64,000 nucleotides of DNA from Massilia sp. Root335. GTDB taxonomy: Bacteria; Pseudomonadota; Gammaproteobacteria; Burkholderiales; Burkholderiaceae_D. The stretch's first letter is position 1; the number at the start of each line of letters is the position of its first letter. The stretch lies in assembly GCF_001425685.1 (NCBI RefSeq), contig NZ_LMCY01000026.1, positions 215,590 to 279,589 on the forward strand, written 5' to 3'. The notes under the pieces were generated by a model that ran no database searches, was not told the origin of the DNA, and worked only from the letters and a program-made list of their open reading frames with translations. The position numbers and the translations under genes were made by a program. Shown here piece after piece: positions 42,847 through 52,094 of the stretch.

Positions 42847-44001
42847 TCACCGCAACTTGGCGTTCGCGGTGACATCGGCACCCATCCTGGCCGCCTCGCC
42901 CGCAGTCCAACGTCCACGCACCAGACGTCCATACACTGCGACGTAGATCACTACCTGGGCCAGTACGGTCAGGATGCTCATCGCAATCGAGGTCCCCACC
43001 GCCACGCTCACCGCCACGCAAACAGCGACGACAGGAGGAATGATGCATGCTACCGCGGCATTGCGCTTCCAAGGATTGCTGGAATTTTTGTCAACATATC
43101 TGAACACGATCCGGCGATACACGAGGGTATGCAGGTGCAGCGCGTCCGGCGCGCCCGGGCTGACTTTCTGGATGAAGCGTCGACGATAAATGCTGAACAG
43201 CACTTCGATGACAGGATACGCACAGATGGACAGCACTTGCCATGCATTCACGCTGGCGTTACGTACCAGCAGCAGCACCGCCATTTCGGAGACCCAGAAA
43301 CCGAGGAAATAAGCACCGCCGTCGCCCAGGAAGAGTTTACCGCGCGGATAGTTCAAAGCCATGAAGCCGAGCGTGGCGCCGATGCACAGTACGCCCAGAT
43401 TCGCCACGAGGTTGTCGCCGCACCGCAGTGCAACCGCAGCCAGTCCGGCGGCCATGATGACGATCGTGCTGCTGGACAGGCCATTGAATCCGTCGATGAT
43501 GTTGATCGCATTCGAACCGCCGGCCACGACGACGGCTGTCACGAGGAGCGCGAACGGCACGAAGGCGAGCAGTGCATCCACGCCCCAGAGGTCCAGGTCG
43601 CTCAGGGTCGCACCCAATAAAGCGCTGGCAGCCAGAGCACTCAACGCGGTTGCCGTCAAACGCATCCGTACCGACACCCGCTTCGTGAAGTCTTCGATCA
43701 GGCCGGCCACGAAGGCAGGCAGGCTCGCGACGAGCAACAGCAGCATGTCCGCGCTGATGGACGATGTTTGGCCCGTCTGGTAGAAGCTTCGAAATGCCAT
43801 GCACCCCAGCAGAATGCCGGTGATGACACCCAGCCCTCCGATGCGAGGAACTGCCGTCGTATGCACTTTTTGCACACCATCCAGGTCATGGTCGTGCGAC
43901 AGGCCGCCATGCCATTTTTGCGACAGGACGATGAGCATACTGACCAAGAGACTTGCAGCGAAAGCGATCAACGCGAGCTGAAAGAACTGAATTTCCGACA
44001 T
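42847..44001 (-). CDS. MraY/WecA-family polyprenyl-phosphate sugar phosphotransferase
   Basis: Integral membrane enzyme that loads a sugar-1-phosphate onto undecaprenyl phosphate, starting a glycan repeat unit. The 384-residue protein has about ten membrane helices and the family motifs: HTTAVPRIGGLGVITGILLG, NAINIIDGFNGLSSS (NxxNxxDGxxGL), YPRGKLFLGDGGAYFLGF (the catalytic DGGA/LGDxG) and APDALHLHTLVYRR (HLHxxxxRR). Flanked by flhA and flhF but unrelated to flagellar assembly; probably serves the polysaccharide locus at 48-64 kb, or a glycan for flagellin. RBS GGGAAACAGGA. Confidence 0.93.
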   Translation of the reverse strand: MSEIQFFQLALIAFAASLLVSMLIVLSQKWHGGLSHDHDLDGVQKVHTTAVPRIGGLGVITGILLGCMAFRSFYQTGQTSSISADMLLLLVASLPAFVAGLIEDFTKRVSVRMRLTATALSALAASALLGATLSDLDLWGVDALLAFVPFALLVTAVVVAGGSNAINIIDGFNGLSSSTIVIMAAGLAAVALRCGDNLVANLGVLCIGATLGFMALNYPRGKLFLGDGGAYFLGFWVSEMAVLLLVRNASVNAWQVLSICAYPVIEVLFSIYRRRFIQKVSPGAPDALHLHTLVYRRIVFRYVDKNSSNPWKRNAAVACIIPPVVAVCVAVSVAVGTSIAMSILTVLAQVVIYVAVYGRLVRGRWTAGEAARMGADVTANAKLR

Positions 44002-44373
44002 TGTCCTGTTTCCCTCACGCGCGTACGTACGATCCCGGCGCGTGTTTGCAAATGAAGATGTGTTACCGATTCGACGCCCAAAACGATGGGCGGCGCGGTA
44101 CTATTCAGGGCGAGGCCCTGATTTTCGAACGCATGATGTTATCACGAATCAATATTGCAAATTGACTTTTAGCGTAGAGTGCGTCGGTCCGTTGCGGCGC
44201 AACAACCAGCAGTATGTTGCGTGGGTCAAAAGCTTTGTTTTGCACCTTTCTGATAGGCAATCTCTCCATAACATATGCCAGCGCGATCAAATCGTCACCG
44301 CTGCTTTTCGGCAATTAATTGAACAAGCGTTACCGCAGCTGCCTGTCATCGACCTCATCGCCCGATGACGGTA
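44002..44373. other. Intergenic region between flhA and the WecA-type gene
   Basis: 372 bases, AT-rich. It should hold the promoter of the glycosyltransferase gene. TTGC/GCAA half-sites (about 44190-44222, GTTGC-N3-GCAAC) resemble those before the peptidase gene. No gene, repeat of either family, or terminator was seen. Confidence 0.35.
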
Positions 44374-46500
44374 TCAAGCCGCACCAACGAGGCTCGTCAC
44401 CCGGATCGTCTTCGATTCCGGAATCTCGGAATGCGACAACACCTTCAACTGCGGCAGCGCCCGGCGCAGGAAGCGCGACAGCAAGGTGCGCAGCGGCCCC
44501 GGCACGAGCAGCACGGGTGTCAGCCCCATCGCTTCCTGCTGCTGTGCCGCGTTGGCGGCCTGCTGGACGATGGTGTCGGCCAGGCCGGGCTCGATGCCCG
44601 TGCCGTCGCCGCCGGCGTTCAGGGCCTGCACGAGCAGGCGTTCGAGACGGTTGTCCAGGGTCATCACGGACAGTTCGTTGGTGCCCGGGAACAATTGCTG
44701 CACGATCGCACGGCCCAGTGCGACGCGCACCAGCGACGTCAGGTCGTTCGGATCATTGGTCGCGCCGCCATGCTCGGACAGCGTCTCGATGATCGTGCGC
44801 ATGTCGCGGATGTGCACGCCTTCCTGCAGCAGGTTCTGCAACACTTTCTGCAGGGTCGACAGGGACACGACCTTGGGCACCAGGTCCTCGACCAGCTTGG
44901 GCGCGTCCTTGGCCAGGTGATCGAGCAGCGCCTGCACTTCCATCCGGCCCAGCAGTTCCGACGCATGCGTCGTGATCAGGTGGTTCAGGTGGGTGGCGAT
45001 GACGGTGCCGGCGTCGACGACGGTATAGCCCATGCTCTGCGCATCGTCCTTGAGACCGGCGTCGATCCAGATGGCCGGCAGGCCGAACGCGGGATCGGTC
45101 GTCACGAGGCCCGGCAGCGTGCCGCTCGCCATGCCCGGGTTGATCGCCAGGTACTGGCCGTTCATCGCCTCGCCGCTGCCCACTTCCACGCCCTTGAGGG
45201 TGATGCGGTAGGCCGACGGCTTCAGCTCCAGGTTGTCGCGGATGTGCACGGGCGGCGCCAGGAAACCGACTTCCTGTGCGAATTTCTTGCGGATGCCCTT
45301 GATGCGCTTCAGCAGTTCGCCATTCTGCCCCTTGTCGACGAGCGGGATCAGGCGGTAGCCCACTTCCAGGCCGAGGGTATCGACCGGCAGGACGTCCTGC
45401 CAGCTCGCTTCTTCCTGCTCGGCCGGCGTGGTAGCGGCCCCGGCGCCGCCCGGCGTACCCGCCGGCCCCGCGCCACCGGGTGCGCCCTGCAATTCTTCCT
45501 GGGGCATGTTTTTACGACGCTTTTCGAGCAGGTAGGCGCCGCCGAACAGCGAGCTGCCCAGCAGCAGGAACACGAGGTTCGGCATGCCCGGGATCAGGCC
45601 CATGCCGCCCAGGATGCCGCCCGTGATGTACAGCACTTCCGGTTTCGCGAACAGCTGGCTGACGACCTGGCTGCCGACATCCTTGTCGCTGGCCACGCGC
45701 GAGACGACCATACCGGCCGCGATCGAGATGATCAGCGACGGGATCTGCGCGACGAGGCCGTCACCGATGGCCAGCAGCGTGTAGTTCTTGATGGCGTCCG
45801 CAAACCCCATGTCGTGCTGGACCATGCCCACGATCAGGCCGCCGACGACGTTGATCACGGTGACCAGGATGCCGGCCACCGCGTCGCCGCGCACGTATTT
45901 CGACGCACCGTCCATCGCGCCGTAGAACTCGGCTTCCTGCGCCACTTCGGAACGGCGGGCCTTGGCGTCCTGTTCGCCGATCAGGCCGGCGTTCAGGTCG
46001 GCGTCGATCGCCATCTGCTTGCCCGGCATCGCGTCCAGGGCGAAACGTGCGCCCACCTCGGCAATACGACCCGCGCCCTTGGTGACGACGGTGAAGTTGA
46101 TGATGGTGAGAATGATGAAGACGACGAGACCGACCGTGTAGTTGCCGCCGATCAGGAAGTGGCCAAACGCTTCGATCACCTTGCCCGCCGCGGCGCCGCC
46201 CGTATGGCCCTCGGTCAGCACGACGCGGGTCGACGCCACGTTCAGCGACAGGCGCAGCATCGTGGTCACCAGCAGCACGGCCGGGAAGGCCATGAAATCG
46301 AGCGGCTTGATCGTGTACAGCGCGGTCAGCAGCACGATCACGGACATCGCGATGTTGAAGCTGAAGAACAGGTCGAGCGCGAATGCCGGCAGCGGCAGGA
46401 TCATCATTGCCAGCAGCAGGATGATCAGGATCGGCGCGGCCAGCGCGTTGCCGCGGGAACCGATCTTCTTCAGCCAGGCCGGCAGTTTGAAACCGTTCAT
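44374..46500 (-). CDS. flhA: Flagellar export gate protein FlhA
   Basis: Main export-gate and chaperone-docking protein. The 708-residue protein has an N-terminal part of about eight membrane helices (first ~330 residues; LIILLLAMMILPLPAFALDL), the FHIPEP-type conserved region (ALDAMPGKQMAIDADLNAGL, AEFYGAMDGASKYVRGDAVA), and the cytoplasmic domain ending in SHSEIPESKTIRVTSLVGAA. A Gly/Pro/Ala-rich linker lies near 335-365. It follows flhB by 171 bases. The run stops at flhA because the glycosyltransferase region comes before flhF. Confidence 0.98.
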   Translation of the reverse strand: MNGFKLPAWLKKIGSRGNALAAPILIILLLAMMILPLPAFALDLFFSFNIAMSVIVLLTALYTIKPLDFMAFPAVLLVTTMLRLSLNVASTRVVLTEGHTGGAAAGKVIEAFGHFLIGGNYTVGLVVFIILTIINFTVVTKGAGRIAEVGARFALDAMPGKQMAIDADLNAGLIGEQDAKARRSEVAQEAEFYGAMDGASKYVRGDAVAGILVTVINVVGGLIVGMVQHDMGFADAIKNYTLLAIGDGLVAQIPSLIISIAAGMVVSRVASDKDVGSQVVSQLFAKPEVLYITGGILGGMGLIPGMPNLVFLLLGSSLFGGAYLLEKRRKNMPQEELQGAPGGAGPAGTPGGAGAATTPAEQEEASWQDVLPVDTLGLEVGYRLIPLVDKGQNGELLKRIKGIRKKFAQEVGFLAPPVHIRDNLELKPSAYRITLKGVEVGSGEAMNGQYLAINPGMASGTLPGLVTTDPAFGLPAIWIDAGLKDDAQSMGYTVVDAGTVIATHLNHLITTHASELLGRMEVQALLDHLAKDAPKLVEDLVPKVVSLSTLQKVLQNLLQEGVHIRDMRTIIETLSEHGGATNDPNDLTSLVRVALGRAIVQQLFPGTNELSVMTLDNRLERLLVQALNAGGDGTGIEPGLADTIVQQAANAAQQQEAMGLTPVLLVPGPLRTLLSRFLRRALPQLKVLSHSEIPESKTIRVTSLVGAA

Positions 46501-46620
46501 TGATGCTCCGTCATTCAGTGTCGATGCGTAGGCGCGGCAAGCCGGCCGGGATACGACATTATTGCTGATGCCTGACGGAAACTATGCAGCAAGTAGACGG
46601 GAAAAACCCGCGTATTTCGT

Positions 46621-46650
46621 GGGGTGGGCGCACGCGCCCACGCGAATATC
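46621..46650. repeat. Family-B repeat, single copy, flhB-flhA gap
   Basis: GGGGTGGGC-GCACGC-GCCCACGCG at 46621-46645 and a few bases beyond. One hairpin only; the inverted partner is missing. It lies in the 171-bp flhB-flhA gap. Confidence 0.75.
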
Positions 46651-46671
46651 TGCAATATGCTGGCATTGCGG

Positions 46672-47838
46672 TCAATGCGGCTTGCCGGCTTTTTGCGACG
46701 CCGGGTTGAACGGGTCCATCTCGGGCGGCACCGGCAGCCTGGTCGGACGGTCCGGATACTGGTCGAGGGTACCCTTGGTGTAGGCACGCAGCTGGTAGAC
46801 ATAGGCCAGCACTTCGGCCACGGCCGAGTACAGCGCTTCCGGGATCTCGTCGTCGATATCGGTGTGCTTGTACAACGCACGCGCCAGCGCCGGGGCTTCC
46901 AGCATGGCGACCTTGTTTTCCTTGGCGATCTCGCGGATCCGGGCCGCGACTTCGTCGGTACCCTTGGCGACGACGCGCGGCGCGCCCCGCTGCCCTTCCC
47001 CATACTTCAGCGCGACGGCGAAGTGGGTCGGGTTGGTGACGACGACGTCGGCGGTCGGGACGTTGGCCATCATGCGTTTCTGCGCCATCTGGCGCTGCAA
47101 TTGGCGGATCTTGCCCTTGATCTGGGGATTGCCGTCCGATTCCTTCGATTCCTGGATGACTTCCTGGCGCGTCATCTTGAGCTTGTCGGCGTAATGCCAC
47201 ATCTGGTACGGGCCGTCGAGGATGGCGATGGCGCCAAGTGCGCCGACCATCGTCAGGAACGCCTTGGCGAGCAGGCCGCCCAGGTGAGGCGCGGCCGTGC
47301 CGAACGGTTCGGTGACGAGGCCGATCACCGCATCCTTCTGGCTCAGCACGACGAACCACGCCACCGCGCCGACCAGCAAGGTCTTGGCGACGGCCTTCAG
47401 CAGCTCGACGAGGGCATTCGTCGACACCATATTGCCCAGGCCGCGCATCGGATTGAGCTTGCCGAAATTCGGCGTAAACGCCTTGGCGCTGAAATTCCAG
47501 CCGCCGATCAGCATGGGCGACGCCAGCATCATCAGCATGACGGCGCCCGCCAGCGGCAGGCAGGCCAGCAGCACGCCGCCGACGTCCGCCGCGATGCGCT
47601 CGATGAGGACGTTGGGGTCGTAGATCTGCTCGCGGTCGAGCGACAGCCCGCGCTCCAGCACGGTCGACAGCGTGTTGACGATACCGCCGCCCAGCATCCA
47701 CAGCCCGGCGCCCGCCGTCATCAGCACGGTGAACGTGGCCACTTCGCGCGAGCGGGGAATGTCGCCGTCTTCGCGCGCCTGCCTCAGCCGTTTCTCTGAC
47801 GCTGGTTCGGTCCGTTCTGCGTCGCTGTCTTCTGCCAT
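46672..47838 (-). CDS. flhB: Flagellar export switch protein FlhB
   Basis: Switches export from hook to filament proteins by self-cleavage. The 388-residue protein has a charged N-terminus (SDAERTEPASEKRLRQARED), four membrane helices and the cytoplasmic domain with the NPTH cleavage site in VVVTNPTHFAVALKYGEGQR, followed by GAPRVVAKGTDEVAARIREI and VAEVLAYVYQLRAYT. First gene of flhBA. A soluble relative of the cleaved part, without NPTH, is encoded at 5070. Confidence 0.98.
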   Translation of the reverse strand: MAEDSDAERTEPASEKRLRQAREDGDIPRSREVATFTVLMTAGAGLWMLGGGIVNTLSTVLERGLSLDREQIYDPNVLIERIAADVGGVLLACLPLAGAVMLMMLASPMLIGGWNFSAKAFTPNFGKLNPMRGLGNMVSTNALVELLKAVAKTLLVGAVAWFVVLSQKDAVIGLVTEPFGTAAPHLGGLLAKAFLTMVGALGAIAILDGPYQMWHYADKLKMTRQEVIQESKESDGNPQIKGKIRQLQRQMAQKRMMANVPTADVVVTNPTHFAVALKYGEGQRGAPRVVAKGTDEVAARIREIAKENKVAMLEAPALARALYKHTDIDDEIPEALYSAVAEVLAYVYQLRAYTKGTLDQYPDRPTRLPVPPEMDPFNPASQKAGKPH

Positions 47839-48198
47839 TCCTGCGCTCCGGTGTCCGCCGTCCTGACGACGGCTAGATTGTTCAGGCTGGCATTATTCCA
47901 GATGTTGCCGCGCGGCTAGGAAAGAAGAAGGAGGGGAAACAGGCTGCATATCACTTCCTGACGCATTCTCTCGACGCGATGCATATGTGAACACGCAACA
48001 AAAACCGGTAAAATTGGTAGGAATGTCGTGCGCTATCTGTCAAAATTGCAAATTGCTTATGTCGAAAAAAGATCACATTTTAGGCTGAGCTGAGTTTAAG
48101 TTGGCATTTGATGAATCAGAGCAATGTTTAATTGCTATATAATTGGCTAGGAACATTGCGCTGTGCAGGTGCCCCGTTAATTGAACAAAGGATACGAA
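47839..48198. promoter_or_regulatory. Divergent promoter region flhB / GfcA-like gene
   Basis: 360 bases without a gene. Toward the right, an extended -10 box TTGCTATATAAT (TATAAT at 48138-48143) precedes the GfcA-like gene by about 55 bases; no convincing -35 matches, so it may depend on an activator. The left part must hold the flhB promoter, which could not be assigned. Nothing else seen. Confidence 0.5.
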
Positions 48199-48501
48199 AT
48201 GAAGAAACTCCTCGTCACGACCGCTATTCTGAGCATGCTGTCGGCTCAGGCATTCGCCCAGGAAGCCGGCGCCACCGCAGGCCAAACCGCAGGCACCGCG
48301 ACTAGCACCGGCACCGCCACTGGCACCGCCGCAGGCACTGCGGGCACCGCCGCTGCAGGTACCGGCTTCGCCGCTACCACCGCAATCGCCGGTCTGTCGG
48401 TCGGCACCGTGGTAGCGATCGGCGCAGCAGTTGCCGCCGTGGCTGTCGCCGCTTCGGACAACGGCTCGACCACCGATCACTCGACCACGACGCACCACTG
48501 A
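48199..48501 (+). CDS. GfcA/YjbE-like small exported Thr/Ala-rich protein
   Basis: A 100-residue protein: signal peptide (MKKLLVTTAILSMLSAQAFA), low-complexity Thr/Ala/Gly region (about 22-58), hydrophobic segment (IAGLSVGTVVAIGAAVAAVA, about 64-83), and a polar end (SDNGSTTDHSTTTHH). This layout matches GfcA and YjbE, first genes of the E. coli group 4 capsule and yjbEFGH loci, whose last gene YjbH/GfcD has a homologue at 52095. The ATG at 48199 (AAAGGA before it) begins the signal peptide; a TTG six codons upstream is less likely. Name by pattern, not strict homology. Confidence 0.65.
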   Translation: MKKLLVTTAILSMLSAQAFAQEAGATAGQTAGTATSTGTATGTAAGTAGTAAAGTGFAATTAIAGLSVGTVVAIGAAVAAVAVAASDNGSTTDHSTTTHH

Positions 48502-48544
48502 TCGCGCTCGGAACGCTTGCGCGTTCCGTTGCAGACAGTTGCAA

Positions 48545-48580
48545 AGAAAACGGCCGCATCATCAGCGGCCGTTTTCTTTT
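48545..48580. terminator. Bidirectional intrinsic terminator after the GfcA-like gene
   Basis: 12-bp perfect stem GAAAACGGCCGC/GCGGCCGTTTTC (48546-48557, 48565-48576), 7-base loop, T-run after it and A's before it. Ends the GfcA-like gene on plus and rfbC on minus. A smaller GGAACG/CGTTCC hairpin lies just after the GfcA-like stop. Confidence 0.93.
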
Positions 48581-48598
48581 GTTAATGCGGTCAGGCGA

Positions 48599-49150
48599 TC
48601 AGTCGAACACCTCGGCCTGTGCGAGGAGCTTACCGGCCTGGTCCTTGGCTGCGAGCTGCGGCGGCGCATCGATGGGCCACTCGATGCCGATGGCCGGATC
48701 GTTCCACGACAAGCTGCGCTCATGCTCCGGATACCAGTAATCCGTAGTCTTGTAGAGGAACTCGGCCGATTCGCTCAGCACCACGAATCCATGTGCGAAG
48801 CCGGGCGGAACCCACAGTTGCAGACAATTTTCCGCGCTCAACTCAACCCCCACCCACCGTCCGAAGGTCGGCGACGACTTGCGCAGGTCGACGGCCACAT
48901 CGAATACACTGCCCTGCACCACCCGCACGAGCTTGCCCTGCGCGTGCTGGATCTGGTAATGCAACCCGCGCAAGACGCCCTTGGCCGACTTGCTGTGATT
49001 GTCCTGCACGAACTGGACATCGACGCCGGTGGCTTGCGCAAAATCGCGCGCATTGAAGCTTTCGTAAAAGAAGCCGCGCGCGTCGCCGAAGACTTTTGGT
49101 GCCAGCACCAGCACATCGGGAATAGCGGTCGGGGTAACGGTAAAAGGCAT
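48599..49150 (-). CDS. rfbC: dTDP-4-dehydrorhamnose 3,5-epimerase RfbC
   Basis: Third enzyme of dTDP-L-rhamnose synthesis. The 183-residue cupin protein has DVLVLAPKVFGDARGFFYES, VQFVQDNHSKSAKGVLRGLH (with the catalytic His region RGLHYQ), VVQGSVFDVAVDLRKSSPTF and LWVPPGFAHGFVVLSESAEF. Standard length. Last gene of the minus-strand polysaccharide run, followed by a terminator. Confidence 0.97.
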   Translation of the reverse strand: MPFTVTPTAIPDVLVLAPKVFGDARGFFYESFNARDFAQATGVDVQFVQDNHSKSAKGVLRGLHYQIQHAQGKLVRVVQGSVFDVAVDLRKSSPTFGRWVGVELSAENCLQLWVPPGFAHGFVVLSESAEFLYKTTDYWYPEHERSLSWNDPAIGIEWPIDAPPQLAAKDQAGKLLAQAEVFD

Positions 49151-49160
49151 AGCACTCGGA

Positions 49161-50036
49161 TTATTTCAACAGGTTTAAAAGGTAGCTGCCGTAGCCGTTC
49201 TTGGCCAGCGGCGCCGCAAGTTTCTGCAGGTTGGCCGCATTGATCCAGCCCTGGCGATACGCGATCTCTTCCGGGCACGCCACCTGCAATCCCTGCCGTT
49301 TCTGCAGTGTCGCGATGAAGCTCGCTGCATCGAGCAGGCTGTCGTGCGTGCCGGTGTCGAGCCAGGCGAAGCCGCGGCCCATGATCTCGACGTTCAGCTT
49401 GCCGCGTTCGAGATAGCAGCGGTTGACGTCCGTGATCTCCAGTTCGCCGCGTGCCGACGGCTTGATGTCGGCCGCCACATTGCAGACGTCGTTGTCGTAG
49501 AAATACAGCCCGGTCACTGCGTACGACGATTTGGGCGCTTTTGGCTTTTCTTCGATGCTCAGTGCGCGTTGATTCGCATCGAACTCGACGACGCCATAGC
49601 GTTCCGGATCGTGCACGTGGTAGGCGAAGACGGTGGCGCTGTCCGTGCGCTCGTTGGCGCTATGCAGTTGCCGGACCAGGTCATGGCCGTAAAAAATATT
49701 GTCGCCGAGGACGAGCGCACTCGGATCGTTCCCGACGAAATCCTTGCCGATGATGAAGGCCTGGGCCAGGCCATCGGGCGAGGGCTGGACGGCATACTGG
49801 ATGTTCATGCCCCAGCGGCTGCCGTCGCCAAGCAACTCGGCAAAGCGGGGGGTGTCCTGCGGCGTGCTGATGATGAGCACGTCGCGGATGCCGCTCAGCA
49901 TCAGCGTGCTGAGCGGATAGTAGATCATCGGCTTGTCGTACACCGGCATCAACTGCTTGCTGACGGCCTGGGTGACAGGGTACAACCGGGTTCCCGAGCC
50001 GCCGGCGAGGATGATGCCTTTGCGATTGTTTGCCAT
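49161..50036 (-). CDS. rfbA: Glucose-1-phosphate thymidylyltransferase RfbA
   Basis: Makes dTDP-glucose from dTTP and glucose-1-phosphate. The 291-residue protein has the nucleotidyltransferase signature [58 protein letters not shown] and [20 protein letters not shown]. Full length. Ten bases before rfbC, nine after rfbD. Confidence 0.98.
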   Translation of the reverse strand: MANNRKGIILAGGSGTRLYPVTQAVSKQLMPVYDKPMIYYPLSTLMLSGIRDVLIISTPQDTPRFAELLGDGSRWGMNIQYAVQPSPDGLAQAFIIGKDFVGNDPSALVLGDNIFYGHDLVRQLHSANERTDSATVFAYHVHDPERYGVVEFDANQRALSIEEKPKAPKSSYAVTGLYFYDNDVCNVAADIKPSARGELEITDVNRCYLERGKLNVEIMGRGFAWLDTGTHDSLLDAASFIATLQKRQGLQVACPEEIAYRQGWINAANLQKLAAPLAKNGYGSYLLNLLK

Positions 50037-50045
50037 GGCTGTCTC

Positions 50046-50933
50046 TTAGAAAATTTGCTGGAGCACGTGGCGCACGCCGTCCTGCCAGGGCGGCAGGCGC
50101 AGCCCGAACGTCGTGCGGAAGCGGGCCGTGTCGAGCCGCGAATTGAGGGGCCGCTTGGCAGGGGTCGGATACTGCTCGGTGGCAAGCGGCGCGACCGCAT
50201 CGACGGTCGCCTTCAGGGCCTTGCCGGCCGCCAGCGCTTCGCCGATCACGAATTGCGCATAGCCGTGCCAGCTCGTCTCGCCGCCGGCCGCCACGTGGTA
50301 CGTACCGTAGGGGAAGCCGGGGCCGCCCGCGCGCGCATGCTCGCGCACGAGGTGGGCGCTGACGTCGGCCAGCAGCGCGGCCGGGGTCGGCGCGCCGAAC
50401 TGGTCCGCGACGACCGTGAGCTTCTCGCGTTCGCCGGCCAGGCGCAGCATCGTCTTGGCAAAATTGCCGCCGTGCGCACCCACGACCCAGCTCGTGCGCA
50501 GGATCAGGTGGCGTGGATTGGCGGCCGCCAGACCCTGCTCGCCTTCGAGCTTGGTACGGCCGTAGACGCTCTGCGGCGCCGGCGCGTCGCTTTCCGTGTA
50601 GGCGCCCTGCTTCGTGCCGTCGAACACGTAGTCGGTCGAATAATGGATCATGAGCGCGCCGAGCTTCGCGCCCTCCTCGCCCAGGATGGCGGGAGCGACG
50701 GCGTTGACGGCACGGGCCGTCGCTTCGTCGGACTCGGCCTTGTCGACGGCCGTGTAGGCCGCCGGGTTGACGATCACGTCCGGCGCCACGCGGCGCACGA
50801 GTGCGCGCAGCGCGTCGGCGTCCGCCAGGTTGCAATCCTGCGTGCCGACGGCGACGACCTCGCCGAGCGGCGCCAGCGCGCGCTGCAGTTCGAAGCCGAG
50901 CTGGCCGTTCTTGCCGGTCAGGAGAATCTTCAT
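50046..50933 (-). CDS. rfbD: dTDP-4-dehydrorhamnose reductase RfbD
   Basis: Final enzyme of dTDP-L-rhamnose synthesis. The 295-residue Rossmann protein begins MKILLTGKNGQLGFELQRAL (GxxGQLG), with DVIVNPAAYTAVDKAESDEA, HYSTDYVFDGTK, YGRTKLEGEQGL (YxxxK) and LILRTSWVVGAHGGNFAKTM. Its start abuts the rfbB stop with no gap. Confidence 0.97.
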   Translation of the reverse strand: MKILLTGKNGQLGFELQRALAPLGEVVAVGTQDCNLADADALRALVRRVAPDVIVNPAAYTAVDKAESDEATARAVNAVAPAILGEEGAKLGALMIHYSTDYVFDGTKQGAYTESDAPAPQSVYGRTKLEGEQGLAAANPRHLILRTSWVVGAHGGNFAKTMLRLAGEREKLTVVADQFGAPTPAALLADVSAHLVREHARAGGPGFPYGTYHVAAGGETSWHGYAQFVIGEALAAGKALKATVDAVAPLATEQYPTPAKRPLNSRLDTARFRTTFGLRLPPWQDGVRHVLQQIF

Positions 50934-51992
50934 TCAGGCTCCGTATTGTTGGCCGACCCAGGCGCGGTAGCTGCCACTCGTCACGTGCTGGACCCATTCC
51001 TGGTTGTCGAGATACCACTGCACCGTCTTGCGGATGCCCGTCTCGAAGGTCTCGGCCGGCTTCCAGCCCAATTCACGCTCGAGCTTGCTTGCGTCGATCG
51101 CATAGCGGCGGTCATGGCCGGGACGATCCGTCACGAACGTGATCTGGGTCGCGTACGACTGGCCGTCCGCACGCGGGCTCAATTCGTCGAGGATCGCGCA
51201 CAGGGTGCGCACGACGTCGAGGTTCGCCTTCTCGTTCCAGCCGCCGACGTTGTAGACTTCGCCCAACTGGCCCGCCTCGAGCACGCGGCGGATGGCCGAA
51301 CAATGGTCTTTCACGTACAGCCAGTCGCGGATCTGCTGGCCATCGCCATAGATCGGCAGCGGCTTGCCTGCCAGCGCATTGTGGATGCACAGCGGGATCA
51401 GCTTTTCCGGGAAGTGATACGGACCATAGTTGTTGGAGCAATTGGTGGTCAGCACCGGCAAACCGTACGTGTGATGGTAGGCGCGCACGAGGTGGTCGCT
51501 GGCCGCCTTGCTGGCGGAATACGGGCTGTTCGGCTCGTAGCGGTTCGTTTCGCGGAAAGCGGGGTCGTCCTTGCCGAGGGAGCCGTAGACTTCGTCCGTG
51601 GACACGTGCAGGAAGCGGAACGCGGCCTTGCGATCGTCCGGCAGCGCACCCCAGTATTCGCGCACGGCTTCGAGCAGGTGGAAGGTGCCGACGATGTTCG
51701 TTTCGATGAATTCGCCCGGGCCGTGGATGCTGCGGTCCACATGGCTCTCGGCCGCAAAGTTCACGACGGCGCGCGGCTGGTGTTCACGCAGCAGGCGACG
51801 CACGAGATCGACGTCGCCGATATCGCCGTGCACGAAGACGTGCCTCGGATTGTCGCGCAGGCTCGCCAGGTTCTCGAGGTTGCCGGCATAGGTCAGCTTG
51901 TCGAGGTTGATGACCGGCTCGTCGGCCAGGGCGCACCAGTCCAGCACGAAATTACTGCCGATAAAGCCGGCGCCGCCTGTCGTCAAAATCAT
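50934..51992 (-). CDS. rfbB: dTDP-glucose 4,6-dehydratase RfbB
   Basis: Second step of dTDP-L-rhamnose synthesis. The 352-residue SDR protein has [18 protein letters not shown] (GxxGFIG), [40 protein letters not shown] (catalytic TDE), [20 protein letters not shown] (YxxxK) and the [18 protein letters not shown] block. Full length. rfbBDAC are tightly packed on the minus strand. Confidence 0.98.
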   Translation of the reverse strand: MILTTGGAGFIGSNFVLDWCALADEPVINLDKLTYAGNLENLASLRDNPRHVFVHGDIGDVDLVRRLLREHQPRAVVNFAAESHVDRSIHGPGEFIETNIVGTFHLLEAVREYWGALPDDRKAAFRFLHVSTDEVYGSLGKDDPAFRETNRYEPNSPYSASKAASDHLVRAYHHTYGLPVLTTNCSNNYGPYHFPEKLIPLCIHNALAGKPLPIYGDGQQIRDWLYVKDHCSAIRRVLEAGQLGEVYNVGGWNEKANLDVVRTLCAILDELSPRADGQSYATQITFVTDRPGHDRRYAIDASKLERELGWKPAETFETGIRKTVQWYLDNQEWVQHVTSGSYRAWVGQQYGA

Positions 51993-52094
51993 CTATTCAT
52001 TCTCCAGTTGACGGGAAACGCACGGACCGGCCGGACCGTGCCTGTCCGGCCGACCCGAGAATCCGGCGGCGCCGCACGATCCCGATTTCAAATA
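51993..52094. other. Gap between the YjbH-PAP2 gene and rfbB
   Basis: 102 bases with a near-palindromic hairpin (GCACGGACCGGCCGGACCGTGC, listed as GCACGG/CCGTGC arms with a GC-rich middle, about 52020-52041). No T-run, so it is not a clear terminator; it may be a processing site. Confidence 0.35.

Noticed and set aside
44105-44314. 69-codon minus-strand frame in the flhA-glycosyltransferase gap
   Set aside because: No ribosome site, no recognisable domain, and it covers the likely promoter region of the glycosyltransferase gene.
44365-46503. 712-codon plus-strand frame opposite flhA
   Set aside because: His/Gln/Arg-rich antisense shadow of flhA with no recognisable domain.
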